From contig CAKKTE020000024.1 in assembly GCA_920105625.2 (NCBI GenBank), positions 248,001-312,000 of the forward strand: a DNA stretch of 64,000 bases, given 5' to 3'. Positions 1-12,900 of the stretch are shown one piece after another. Source of the DNA: Clusia tigrina (taxonomy: Eukaryota; Arthropoda; Insecta; Diptera; Clusiidae). The translations under genes and the position numbers were made by a program. How positions within the stretch are numbered: position 1 is the first letter of the stretch; each line of letters starts with the position of its first letter. The notes beneath the pieces were generated by a model. The model had not been told where the DNA came from and did not search any database. It worked only from the letters and a program-made list of their open reading frames with translations.

Positions 1-702
1 TCAAGGGTAGCATAGCTTTGAGCGATAGCTTAAATTGACAAGAGGCTCGAGTACTTTATTGTTACAAAATTTCAAAGTTTTATGACGCTCCAGTAAAAAG
101 TTACAAGCATTTGTATGTTGCAACCTCTGATAGGAGAAGGACGAACCGTATAGAAGTTAGGGCCATTTGAAGTCTTATCAGTGTTTGATTTGGGACTCAA
201 GGGTAGCATAGCTTTGATCAATAGCTTAAATTGGCAAGAAGCTCGAGTACTTTATTGTTACAAACTTTCAAGGTTTTATGACGCTCCAGTAAAAAGTTAC
301 AAGCATTTGTATGCTGCAAACTTTGCTATATGTAGGACGTACCGTATAGAAGTTAGGGCCATTTGAAGGTTTATCAGTGTTTGATTTCGAACTCAAGGGT
401 AGCATAGCTGTGAACGATAGCTTAAATTGACAAGAGGCTCGAGTACTTTATTGTTACAAAATTTCAAGGTTTTATGACGCTCCAGTAAAAAGTTACAAGC
501 ATATGTATGTTGCAAACTTTGATAGGTGTAGGACGTACCGTATAGAAGTTAGGGCCATTTGAAGTTTTATCAGTGTTTGATTTAGGACTCAAGGGTAGCA
601 TAGCTTTGAGCGATAGCTTAAATTGACAAGAGGCTCGAGTACTTTATTGTTACAAAATTTCAAGGTTTTATGACGCTCCAGTAAAAAGTTACAAGCATTT
701 GT
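1..702 (+). repeat. Left-edge monomers, domain-4-like subtypes
   Basis: About three and a half monomers lie before the first 16-monomer unit. The first carries the variant AACCTCTGATAGGAGAAGG near phase 122-140, seen again only near 56.6, 58.0 and 60.1 kb. The second carries a GATCAATAGC / ACAAACTTTCAAGG / ACTTTGCTA combination, close to the GAGCAATAGC type that recurs around 44-49, 53.9 and 61.2 kb. The edge therefore resembles the right-hand part of the window more than the domain that follows it. Some monomers in the segment are near consensus. Confidence 0.7.
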
Positions 703-3700
703 ATGTTGCAAACTTTGATAGGTGTAGGACGTACTGTATAGAAGTTAAGGCCATTTGAAGTTTTATCAGTATTTGATTTGGGACTCAAGGGTAGCATAGC
801 TTTGAGCGATAGCTTAAATTGACAAGAGGCTCGAGTACTTTATTGTTACAAAATTTCAAGGTTTTATGACGCTCCAATAAAAAGTTACAAGCTTTTGTAT
901 GTTGCAAACTTTAATAAGTGTAGGACATACCGTATAAAAGTTAGGGCCATTTGAAGTATTATCAGTGTTTGATTTGGGACTCAAGGGTAGCATAGCTTTG
1001 AGCGATAGCTTAAATTGACAAGAGGCTCGAGTACTTTATTGTTACAAAATTTCAAGGTTTTATGACACTCCAGTAAAAAGTTACAAGCATTTGTAAGTTG
1101 CAAACTTTGATAGGTGTAGGACGTACCGTATAGAAGTTAGGGCCATTTGAAGTTTTATCAGTGTTTGATTTGGGACTCAAGGCTAGCATAGCTTTGAGCG
1201 ATAGCTTAAATTGACAAGAGGCTCGAGTACTTTATTGTTACATAATTTCAAGGTTTTATGACGCTCCAGTAAAAATTTACAAACATTTGTATGTTGCAAA
1301 CTTTGATAGGTGTAGGACGTACCCTATAGAAGTTAGGGACATTTTAAGTTTTATCGGTGTTTGATTTGGGACTCAAGGGTAGCAGATCTTTGAGCGATAG
1401 CTTAAATTGACAAGATGCTCGAGTACTTTATTGTTAAAAAATTTCAAGGTTTTATGACGCTCCAGTAAAAAGTTACAAGCATTTTTATGTTGCAAACTTT
1501 GATAGGTGTAGGACGTACCGTATAGAAGTTAGGTCCATTTGAAGTTCAATCAGTGTTTGATTTGGGATTCAAGGGTAGCATAGCTTTGAGCGATAGCTTA
1601 AATTGACAAGAGGCTCGAGTACTTTATTGTTACAAAATTTCAAGGTTTTATGACGCTCCAGTAAAGAGTTACAAGCATTTATATGTTGCAAACTTTGATA
1701 GGTGTAGAACGTACCGTATAGAAGTTAGGGCCATTTGAAGTTTTATCAGTGTTTCATTTGGGACTCAAAAGAAGCATAGCTTTGAGCGATAGCTTAAATT
1801 GACATGAGGCTCGAGTACTTTATTGCTACAAAATTTCAAGGTCTTATGACGCTCCAGTAAAAAGTTTCAAGCATTTGTATGTTGCAAACTTTGATAGGTG
1901 TAGGACGTACCGTATAGAAGTTAGGGCCATTTGAAGTTTTATCAGTGTTGGAATTGGGACTCAATGGTAGCATAGCTTTGAGCGATAGCTTAATTTGACA
2001 ATAGGCCCGAGTACTTTATTGTTACAAAATTTGAAGGTTTTATGACGCTCCAGTAAAAAGTTACAAGCATTTGTACGTTGCAACCTTTGATAAGTGTAGG
2101 ACGTACCGTATAGAAGATAGGGCCATTTGAAGTTTTAACAGTGTTTGATTTGGGACTCTAGGGTAGCATAGCTTTGAGCGATAGCTTAAATTGACAAAAG
2201 GCTCGAGCACTTTATTGTTACAATATGTCAAGATTTTATGACGCTCCAGTAAAAAATGACACGCATTTGTATGTTGCAAACTTTGATAGGTGTAGGAAGT
2301 ACCGTATAGAAGTTAGGGCCATATGAAGTTTAATCAGTGGTTGAGTTGGGACTCAAGGGTAGCATAGCTTTGAGCGATAGCTTAAATTGACCAGAGGCTC
2401 GAGTACTTTATTGTTACAACATTTCAAGGTTTTATGACGCTCCTTTAAAAAGTTACAAGCATTTGAATGTTGCAAACTTTGATAGGTGTAGGACGTACCG
2501 TATAGAAGTTAGGGCCATTTGAAGTCTTATCAGTATTTGATTGGGGACTCAAGGGTAGCATAGCATTGAGCGATAGCTTAAATTGACAAGAGGCTCGAAT
2601 ACTTTATTGTTACAAAATTTCAAGGTTTTATGACACTCCAGTAAAAAGTTAGAAGCATTTGTATGTTGCAAACTTTGATAGGTGTAGGACGTACCGTATA
2701 GAAGTTAGGGACATTTGAAGTTTTATCAGTGTTTGATTTGGGACTCAAGGGTAGCATAGCTTTGAGCGATAGCTTAAATTGACAAGAAGCTCGAGTACTT
2801 TATTGTTACAAAATTTCAATGTTTTATGACGCTCCAGTAAAAAGTTACAGGCATTTGTATGTTGCAAACTTTGATAGGTGTAGGACGTACCGTATAGAAG
2901 TTAGGGACATTTGAAGTTTTATCGGTGTTTGATTTGGGACTCAAGGGTAGCATAGCTTTGAGCGATAGCTTAAATTGACAAGAGGCTGGAGTACTTTATT
3001 CTTACAAAATTTCAAGGTTTTATGACGCTCCAGTAAAGAGTTACAAGCATTTGTATGTTGCAAACTTTGATAGGTGTAGGACGTACCGTATAGAAGTTAG
3101 GGCCATTTGAAGTTTTATCAGTGTTTCATTTGGCACTCAAAAGAAGCATAGCTTTGAGCGATAGCTTAAATTGACATGAGGCTCGAGTACTTTATTGCTA
3201 CAAAATTTCAAGGTCTTATGACGCTCCAGTAAAAAGTTTCAAGCATTTGTATGTTGCAAACTTTGATAGTTGTAGGACGTACCGTATAGAAGTTAGGGCC
3301 ATTTGAAATTTTATCAGTGTTTGATTTGGGACTCAATGGTAGCATAGCTTTGAGCGATAGCTTAATTTGACAAGAGGCCCGAGTACTTTATTGTTACAAA
3401 ATTTTAAGGTTTTATGACCAGTAAAAAGTTACAAGCATTTGTACGTTGCAACATTTGATAAGTGTAGGACGTACCGTATAGAAGATAGGGCCATTTGAAG
3501 TTTTAACAGTGTTTGATTTGGGACTCAAGGGTAGCATAGCTTTGAGCGATAGCTTAAATTGACAAAAGGCTCGAGCACTTTATTGTTACAATATGTCAAG
3601 ATTTTATGACGCTCCAGTAAAAAATGACACGCATTTGTATGTTGCAAACTTTGATAGGTGTAGGAAGTACCGTATAGAAGCTAGGGCCATTTGAAGTTTT

Positions 3701-3834
3701 ATCAGTGGTTGATTTGAGACTCAAGGGTAGCATAGCTTTGAGCGATAGCTTAAATTGACCAGAGGCTCGAGTACTTTATTGTTACAACATTTCAAGGTTT
3801 TATGACGCTCCTTTAAAAAGTTACAAACATTTGA
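703..3834 (+). repeat. 16-monomer higher-order unit, copy A (3,132 bp)
   Basis: This block matches the next one at an offset of 3,132 bp: GTACTGTATAG at 731 and 3863, GCTCCAATAAAAAG at 871 and 4003, AGCAGATCTTTG at 1381 and 4513, TCCTTTAAAAAG at 2441 and 5573. Sixteen monomers would be 3,136 bp; copy A is 4 bp shorter because GCTC is missing at about 3,417 (TATGACCAGT). After that point the offset becomes 3,136. The left breakpoint lies between 703 and 735, bracketed by the last difference (base 702) and the first difference at the far end (base 3867). Confidence 0.93.
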
Positions 3835-3866
3835 ATGTTGCAAACTTTGATAGGTGTAGGACGTAC
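1640..3866 (+). repeat. Nested 7-monomer duplication (1,372 bp offset) inside the 16-monomer unit
   Basis: A four-monomer signature run appears at about 1,751-2,483 and again at about 3,123-3,866, offset by exactly 1,372 bp (7 x 196). Its members are TTTCATTTGG with GACATGAGGC and GCTACAAAATTTCAAGGTC; TCAATGG with TAATTTGAC; CAAAAGGCTCGAGCAC with CAATATGTC; and GACCAGAGG with CAACATTTC. The GTAAAGAG monomer just before it (1661 and 3033) shows the same offset. The continuation expected after the second run is found not at 3,867 but after copy B, from about 7,000, so the 7-monomer duplication predates the 16-monomer one. Confidence 0.8.
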
Positions 3867-6800
3867 TGTATAGAAGTTAAGGCCATTTGAAGTTTTATCA
3901 GTATTTGATTTGGGACTCAAGGGTAGCATAGCTTTGAGCGATAGCTTAAATTGACAAGAGGCTCGAGTACTTTATTGTTACAAAATTTCAAGGTTTTATG
4001 ACGCTCCAATAAAAAGTTACAAGCTTTTGTATGTTGCAAACTTTAATAAGTGTAGGACATACCGTATAAAAGTTAGGGCCATTTGAAGTATTATCAGTGT
4101 TTGATTTGGGACTCAAGGGTAGCATAGCTTTGAGCGATAGCTTAAATTGACAAGAGGCTCGAGTAATTTATTGTTACAAAATTTCAAGGTTTTATGACAC
4201 TCCAGTAAAAAGTTACAAGCATTTGTAAGTTGCAAACTTTGATAGGTGTAGGACGTACCGTATAGAAGTTAGGGCCATTTGAAGTTTTATCAGTGTTTGA
4301 TTTGGGACTCAAGGCTAGCAAAACTTTGAGCGATAGCTTAAATTGACAAGAGGCTCGAGTACTTTATTGTTACATAATTTCAAGGTTTTATGACGCTCCA
4401 GTAAAAATTTACAAACATTTGTATGTTGCAAACTTTGATAGGTGTAGGACGTACCCTATAGAAGTTAGGGACATTTTAAGTTTTATCGGTGTTTGATTTG
4501 GGACTCAAGGGTAGCAGATCTTTGAGCGATAGCTTAAATTGACAAGATGCTCGAGTACTTTATTGTTAAAAAATTTCAAGGTTTTATGACGCTCCAGTAA
4601 AAAGTTACAAGCATTTTTATGTTGCAAACTTTGATAGGTGTAGGACGTACCGTATAGAAGTTAGGTCCATTTGAAGTTCTATCAGTGTTTGATTTGGGAT
4701 TCAAGGGTAGCATAGCTTTGAGCGATAGCTTAAATTGACAAGAGGCTCGAGTACTTTATTGTTACAAAATTTCAAGGTTTTATGACGCTCCAGTAAAGAG
4801 TTACAAGCATTTGTATGTTGCAAACTTTGATAGGTGTAGAACGTACCGTATAGAAGTTAGGGCCATTTGAAGTTTTATCAGTGTTTCATTTGGGACTCAA
4901 AAGAAGCATAGCTTTGAGCGATAGCTTAAATTGACATGAGGCTCGAGTACTTTATTGCTACAAAATTTCAAGGTCTTATGACGCTCCAGTAAAAAGTTTC
5001 AAGCATTTGTATGTTGCAAACTTTGATAGGTGTAGGACGTACCGTATAGAAGTTAGGGCCATTTGAAGTTTTATCAGTGTTTGAATTGGGACTCAATGGT
5101 ATCATAGCTTTGAGCGATAGCTTAATTTGACAAGAGGCCCGAGTACTTTATTGTTACAAAATTTGAAGGTTTTATGACGCTCCAGTAAAAAGTTACAAGC
5201 ATTTGTACGTTGCAACCTTTGATAAGTGTAGGACGTACCGTATAGAAGATAGGGCCATTTGAAGTTTTAACAGTGTTTGATTTGGGACTCAAGGGTAGCA
5301 TAGCTTTGAGCGATAGCTTAAATTGACAAAAGGCTCGAGCACTTTATTGTTACAATATGTCAAGATTTTATGACGCTCCAGTAAAAAATGACACGCATTT
5401 GTATGTTGCAAACTTTGATAGGTGTAGGAAGTACCGTATAGAAGTTAGGGCCATTTGAAGTTTTATCAGTGGTTGATTTGGGACTCAAGGGTAGCATAGC
5501 TTTGAGCGGTAGCTTAAATTGACCAGAGGCTCGAGTACTTTATTGTTACAACATTTCAAGGTTTTATGACGCTCCTTTAAAAAGTTACAAGCATTTGAAT
5601 GTTGCAAACTTTGATAGGTGTAGGACGTACCGTATAGAAGTTAGGGCCATTTGAAGTCTTATCAGTATTTGATTGGGGACTCAAGGGTAGCATAGCATTG
5701 AGCGATAGCTTAAATTGACAAGAGGCTCGAATACTTTATTGTTACAAAATTTCAAGGTTTTATGACACTCCAGTAAAAAGTTAGAAGCATTTGTATGTTG
5801 CAAACTTTGATAGGTGTAGGACGTACCGTATAGAAGTTAGGGACATTTGAAGTTTTATCAGTGTTTGATTTGGGACTCAAGGGTAGCATAGCTTTGAGCG
5901 ATAGCTTAAATTGACAAGAAGCTCGAGTACTTTATTGTTACAAAATTTCAATGTTTTATGACGCTCCAGTAAAAAGTTACAGGCATTTGTATGTTGCAAA
6001 CTTTGATAGGTGTAGGACGTACCGTATAGAAGTTAGGGACATTTGAAGTTTTATCGGTGTTTGATTTGGGACTCAAGGGTAGCATAGCTTTGAGCGATAG
6101 CTTAAATTGACAAGAGGCTGGGGTACTTTATTCTTACAAAATTTCAAGGTTTTATGACGCTCCAGTAAAGAGTTACAAGCATTTGTATGTTGCAAACTTT
6201 GATAGGTGTAGGACGTACCGTATAGAAGTTAGGGCCATTTGAAGTTTTATCAGTGTTTCATTTGGCACTCAAAAGAAGCATAGCTTTGAGCGATAGCTTA
6301 AATTGACATGAGGCTCGAGTACTTTATTGCTACAAAATTTCAAGGTCTTATGACTCTCCAGTAAAAAGTTTCAAGCATTTGTATGTTGCAAACTTTGATA
6401 GGTGTAGGACGTACCGTATAGAAGTTAGGGCCATTTGAAATTTTATCAGTGTTTGATTTGGGACTCAATGGTAGAATAGCTTTGAGCGATAGCTTAATTT
6501 GACAAGAGGCCCGAGTACTTTATTGTTACAAAATTTTAAGGTTTTATGACGCTCCAGTAAAAAGTTACAAGCATTTGTACGTTGCAACATTTGATAAGTG
6601 TAGGACGTACCGTATAGAAGATAGGGCCATTTGAAGTTTTAACAGTGTTTGATTTGGGACTCAAGGGTAGCATAGCTTTGAGCGATAGCTTAAATTGACA
6701 AAAGGCTCGAGCACTTTATTGTTACAATATGTCAAGATTTTATGACGCTCCAGTAAAAAATGACACGCATTTGTATGTTGCAAACTTTGATAGGTGTAGG

Positions 6801-6970
6801 AAGTACCGTATAGAAGCTAGGGCCATTTGAAGTTTTATCAGTGGTTGATTTGAGACTCAAGGGTAGCATAGCTTTGAGCGATAGCTTAAATTGACCAGAG
6901 GCTCGAGTACTTTATTGTTACAACATTTCAAGGTTTTATGACGCTCCTTTAAAAAGTTACAAACATTTGA
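3835..6970 (+). repeat. 16-monomer higher-order unit, copy B (3,136 bp)
   Basis: This is the tandem duplicate of copy A, with the same ordered set of marker monomers: TCAAAAGAAGC with GACATGAGGC, TCAATGG with CTTAATTTGAC, CAATATGTCAAG with AATGACACGC, and GACCAGAGG with CTCCTTTAAAAAG. It lacks the 4 bp deletion of copy A. Private differences are scattered, such as GCTGGGGTAC against GCTGGAGTAC near 6,120 and GGTAGAATAGC near 6,470. The right end is fuzzy to about 32 bp. Confidence 0.93.
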
Positions 6971-7249
6971 ATGTTGCAAACTTTGATAGGTGTAGGACGT
7001 ACCGTATAGAAGTTAGGGCCATTTGAAGTCTTATCAGTATTTGATTTGGGACTCAAGGGTAGCATAGCATTGAGCGATAACTTAAATTGACAAGAGGCTC
7101 GAATACTTTATTGTTACAAAATTTCAAGGTTTTATGACACTCCAGTAAAAAGTTACAGGCATTTGTATGTTGCAAACTTTGATATATGTAGGACGTACCG
7201 TATAGAAGCTAGGGCCATTTGAAGTTTTATCAGTGTTTCATTTGGGACT

Positions 7250-8425
7250 CAAAAGTAGCATAGCTTTGAGCGATAGCTTAAATTGAGAAGAGGCTCGAGT
7301 ACTTTATTGTTCAAAATTTCAAGGTTTTATGACGCTCCAGTAGAAAGTTACAAGCATTTGTATGTTGCAAACTTTGATAGGTGTAGGACGTACCGTATAT
7401 AAGTTAGGGCCATTTGAAGTTTTATCAGTGTTTGATTTGGGAGTCAAGGGTAGCATAGCATTGAGCGATAGCTTAAATTGACAAGAGGCTCGAGTACTTT
7501 ATTGTTACAAAATTTGAAGTCATTTATGACACTCCAGTAAAAAGTTACAAGCATTTGTATGTTGCAAAATTTGATTGGTGTATGACGTACCGTATAGAAG
7601 TTAGGGCCATTTGAAGTTTTATCAGTGTTTGATTTGGGACTCAAGGGTAGCAAAGCTTTGAGCGATAGCTTAAATTGACAAGAGGCTAGAGTACTTTATT
7701 GTTACATAATTTCAAAGTTTTATGACGCTCCAGTAAAAAGTTACAAGCATTTGTATGTTGCAAACTTTGATAGGTGTAGGACGTACCGTATAGAAGTTAG
7801 GGACACTTGAAGTTTTATCAGTGTTTGATTTGGGACTCAAGGGTAGCATAGCTTTGAGCGATAGCTTAAATTGACAAGAGGCTCGAGTACTTTATTGCTA
7901 CAAAATTTCAAGGTTTTATGACGCTCCAGTAGAAAGTTACAAGCATTTGTATGTTGCAAACTTTGATAGGTGTAGGACGTACCGTATAGAAGTAAGGGCC
8001 ATTTGAAGTTTTATCAGTGTTTGATTTGGGACTCAAGGGTAGCATAGCATTGACCGATAGCTTAAATTGACAAGAGGCTCGAGTACTTTATTGTTACAAA
8101 ATTTGAAGTCATTTATGACACTCCAGTAAAAAGTTACAAGCATTTGTATGTTGCAAAATTTGATAGGTGTAGGACGTACCGTATAGAAGTTAGGGCCATT
8201 GGAAGTTTTATCAGTGTTTGATTTGGGACTCAAGGGTAGCAAAGCTTTGAGCGATAGCTTAAATTGACAAGAGGCTCGAGTACTTTAATGTTACATAATT
8301 TCAAAGTTTTATGACGCTCCAGTAAAAAGTTACAAGCATTTGTATGTTGCAAACTTTGATAGGTGTAGGACGTACCGTATATAAGTTAGGGACACTTGAA
8401 GTTTTATCAGTGTTTGATTTGGGAC
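7250..8425 (+). repeat. Three-monomer unit in two tandem copies (about 589 bp)
   Basis: The ordered triplet of a GTAGAAAGTTAC monomer, a 197 bp GAAGTCATTTATGAC monomer and a GCAAAGC / TTACATAATTTC / GGGACACTTG monomer occurs at about 7.25-7.84 kb and again at about 7.84-8.42 kb. The offset at the 197 bp monomer is 589 bp (3 x 196 + 1). The copies differ by several substitutions, for example TCAAAAGTAGC against TCAAGGGTAGC in the first monomer, so this duplication is older than the near-identical ones. Confidence 0.7.
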
Positions 8426-9982
8426 TCAAGGGTAGCATAGCTTTGAGCGATAGCTTAAATTGACAAGAGGCTCGAGTACTTTATTGTTACAAAATTTCAA
8501 TGTTTTATGACGCTCTCGTAAAAAGTGACAAGCATTTGTATGTTGCAATTTTTGATAGGTGTAGGACGTACCGTATAGAAGCTAGGGCCATTTGAAATTC
8601 TATCAGTGTTTGATTCTGGACTCAAGGGTAGCATAGCTTTGAGCGATAGCTTCAATTGACAAGAGGCTCGAGTACTTTATTGTTACAAAATTTCAAGGTT
8701 TTATGACGCTCCAGTAAAAGTTACAAGCATTTGTATGTTGCAAACTTTGATAGGTGTAGGACGTACCGTGTAGAAGTTAGAACCATTTAAAGTTTTATCA
8801 GTGTTTGATTTGGGACTCAAGGGTAGCATAGCTTTGAGCGATAGCTTAAATTGACAAGAGGCTCGAGTACTTTATTGTTACAAAATTTCAAGGTTTTATG
8901 ACGCTCCCGTAAAAAGTGACAAGCATTTGTATGTTGCAATTTTTGATAGTTGTAGGACGTACCGTATAGAAGTTAGGGCCATTTGAAGTTTTATCAGTGT
9001 TTGATTTGGGAGTCAAGGGTAGCATAGCTTTGAGCGATAGCTTTAATTGACAAGAGGCTCGAGTACTTTATTGTTACAAAATTTCAAGGTTTTATGACGC
9101 TCCAGTAAGAGTTCCAAGCATTTGTATGTTGCAAACTTTGATAGGTGTAGGACGTACCGTGTAGAAGTTAGGGCCATTTAAAGTTTTATCAGTGTTTGAT
9201 TTGGGACTCAAGGGTAGCATAGCTTAGAGCGATAGCTTAAATTGACAAGAGGCTCGAGTACTTTATTATTACAAAATTTCAAGGTTTTATGACGCTCCAG
9301 TAAAAAGTTACAGGCATTTGTATGTTGCAAACTTTGATAGATGTAGGACGTACCGTATAGAAGTTAGGGCCATTTGAAGTTTTATCAGTGTTTCATTTGG
9401 GACTCAAAAGTAGCATAGCTTTGAACGATAGCTTAAATTGACAAGAGGCTCGAGTACTTTATTGTTCAAAATTTCAAGGTTTTATGACGCTCCAGTAGAA
9501 AGTTACAAGCATTTGTATGTTGCAAACTTTGATAGGTGTAGGACGTACCGTATAGAAGTTAGGGCCATTTGAAGTTTTATCAGTGTTTGATTTGGGACTC
9601 AAGGGTAGCATAGCATTGAGCGATAGCTTAAATTGACAAGAGGCTCGAGTACTTTATTGTTACAAAATTTGAAGTCATTTATGACACTCGAGTAAAAAGT
9701 TACAAGCATTTGTATGTTGCAAAATTTGATAGGTGTATGACGTACCGTATAGAAGTTAGGGCCATTTGAAGTTTTATCAGTGTTTGATTTGGGACTCAAG
9801 GGTAGCAAAGCTTTGAGCGATAGCTTAAATTGACAAGAGGCTCGAGTACTTTATTGCTACAAAATTTCAAGGTTTTATGACGCTCCAGTAGAAAGTTACA
9901 AGCATTTGTATGTTGCAAACTTTGATAGGTGTAGGACGTACCGTATAGAAGTTAGGGCCATTTGAAGTTTTATCAGTGTTTG
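8426..9982 (+). repeat. Mixed satellite monomers between the 3-mer pair and the 10-mer unit
   Basis: About eight monomers of domain-2 types lie here, including GATTCTGGACTC, GTAAGAG and GCAATTTTTGAT variants, with 197 bp GAAGTCATTTATGAC monomers at about 9.60-9.80 kb. The same types recur in the next block. I see no sequence other than satellite and could not assign this stretch to a single clean duplication. Confidence 0.75.
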
Positions 9983-12900
9983 ATTTGGGACTCAAGGGTA
10001 GCATAGCATTGAGCGATAGCTTAAATTGACAAGAGGCTCGAGTACTTTATTGTTACAAAATTTGAAGTCATTTATGACACTCCAGTAAAAAGTTACAAGC
10101 ATTTGTATGTTGCAAAATTTGATAGGTGTAGGACGTACCGTATAGAAGTTAGGGCCATTTGAAGTTTTATCAGTGTTTGATTTGGGACTCAAGGGTAGCA
10201 AAGCTTTGAACGATAGCTTAAATTGACAAGAGGCTCGAGTACTTTATTGTTACATAATTTCAAAGTTTTATGACGCTCCAGTAAAAAGTTACAAGCATTT
10301 GTATGTTGCAAACTTTGATAGGTGTAGGACGTACCGTATAGAAGTTAGGGACACTTGAAGTTTTATCAGTGTTTGATTTGGGACTCAAGGGTAGCATAGC
10401 TTTGAGCGATAGCTTAAATTGACAAGAGGCTCGAGTACTTTATTGTTACAAAATTTCAAGGTTTTATGACGCTCTCGTAAAAAGTGACAAGCATTTGTAT
10501 GTTGCAATTTTTGATAGGTGTAGGACGTACCGTATAGAAGATAGGGCCATTTGAAGTTTTCTCAGTGTTTGATTTGGGACTCAAGGATAGCATAGCATTG
10601 AGCGATAGCTTAAATTGACAAGAGGCTCGAGTACTTTATTGTTACAAAATTTGAAGTCATTTATGACGCTCTCGTAAAAACTTACAAGCATTTGTATGTT
10701 GCAATTTTTGATAGGTGTAGGACGTACCGTATAGAAGATAGGGCCATTTGAAATTTTATCAGTGTTTGATTCTGGACTCAAGGGTAGCATAGCTTTGAGC
10801 GATAGCTTCAATTGACAAGAGGCTCGAGTACTTTATTGTTACAAAATTTCAAGGTTTTATGACGCTCCAGTAAAAGTTACAAGCATTTGTATGTTGCAAA
10901 CTTTGATAGGTGTAGGACGTACCGTGTAGAAGTTAGAACCATTTAAAGTTTTATCAGTGTTTGATTTGGGACTCAAGGGTAGCATAGCTTTGAGCGATAG
11001 CTTAAATTGACAAGAGGCTCGAGTACTTTATTGTTACAAAATTTGAAGTCATTTATGACGCTCTCGTAAAAACTTACAAGCATTTGTATGTTGCAATTTT
11101 TGATAGGTGTAGGATGTACCGTATAGAAGATAGGGCCATTTGAAATTTTATCAGTGTTTGATTCTGGACTCAAGGGTAGCATAGCTTTGAGCGATAGCTT
11201 CAATTGACAAGAGGCTCGAGTACTTTATTGTTACAAAATTTCAAGGGTTTATGACGCTCCAGTAAAAGTTACAAGCATTTGTATGTTGCAAACTTTGATA
11301 GGTGTAGGACGTACCGTGTAGAAGTTAGAACCATTTAAAGTTTTATCAGTGTTTGATTTGGGACTCAAGGGTAGCATAGCTTTGAGCGATAGCTTAAATT
11401 GACAAGAGGCTCGAGTACTCTATTGTTACAAAATTTCAAGGTTTTATGACGCTCCAGTAAAAAGTGACAAGCATTTGTATGCTGCAATTTTTGATAGTTG
11501 TAGGACGTATCGTATAGAAGTTAAGGCCATTTGAAGTTTTATCAGTGTTTGATTTGGGAGTCAAGGGTAGCATAGCTTTGAGCGATAGCTTCAATTGACA
11601 AGAGGCTCGAGTACTTTATTGTTACAAAATTTCAAGGTTTTATGACGCTCCAGTAAGAGTTACAAGCATTTGTATGTTGCAAACTTTGATAGGTGTAGGA
11701 CGTACCGTGTAGAAGTTAGGGCTATTTAAAGTTTTATCAGTGTTTGATTTGGGACTCAAGGGTAGCATAGCTTTGAGCGATAGCTTAAATACAAGAGGCT
11801 CGAGTACTTTATTATTACAAAATTTCAAGGTTTTATGACGCTCCAGTAAAAAGTTATAGGCATTTGTATGTTGCAAACTTTGATAGATGTAGGACGTACC
11901 GTATAGAAGTTAGGGCCATTTGAAGTTTTATCAGTGTTTCATTTGGGACTCAAGGGTAGCATAGCATTCAGCGATAGCTTAAATTGACAAGAGGCTCGAG
12001 TACTTTATTGTTACAAAATTTGAAGTCATTTATGACACTCCAGTAAAAAGTTACAAGCATTTGTATGTTGCAAAATTTGATAGGTGTAGGACGTACCGTA
12101 TAGAAGTTAGGGCCATTTGAAGTTTTATCAGTGTTTGATTTGGGACTCAAGGGTAGCAAAGCTTTGAGCGATAGCTTAAATTGACAAGAGGCTCGAGTAC
12201 TTTATTGTTACATAATTTCAAAGTTTTATGACGCTCCAGTAAAAAGTTACAAGCATTTGTATGTTGCAAACTTTGATAGGTGTAGGACGTACCGTATAGA
12301 AGTTAGGGACACTTGAAGTTTTATCAGTGTTTGATTTGGGACTCAAGGGTAGCATAGCTTTGAGCGATAGCTTAAATTGACAAGAGGCTCGAGTACTTTA
12401 TTGTTACAAAATTTCAAGGTTTTATGACGCTCTCGTAAAAAGTGACAAGCATTTGTATGTTGCAATTTTTGATAGGTGTAGGACGTACCGTATAGAAGAT
12501 AGGGCCATTTGAAGTTTTCTCAGTGTTTGATTTGGGACTCAAGGATAGCATAGCATTGAGCGATAGCTTAAATTGACAAGAGGCTCGAGTACTTTATTGT
12601 TACAAAATTTGAAGTCATTTATGACGCTCTCGTAAAAACTTACAAGCATTTGTATGTTGCAATTTTTGATAGGTGTAGGACGTACCGTATAGAAGATAGG
12701 GCCATTTGAAATTTTATCAGTGTTTGATTCTGGACTCAAGGGTAGCATAGCTTTGAGCGATAGCTTCAATTGACAAGAGGCTCGAGTACTTTATTGTTAC
12801 AAAATTTCAAGGTTTTATGACGCTCCAGTAAAAGTTACAAGCATTTGTATGTTGCAAACTTTGATAGGTGTAGGACGTACCGTGTAGAAGTTAGAACCAT

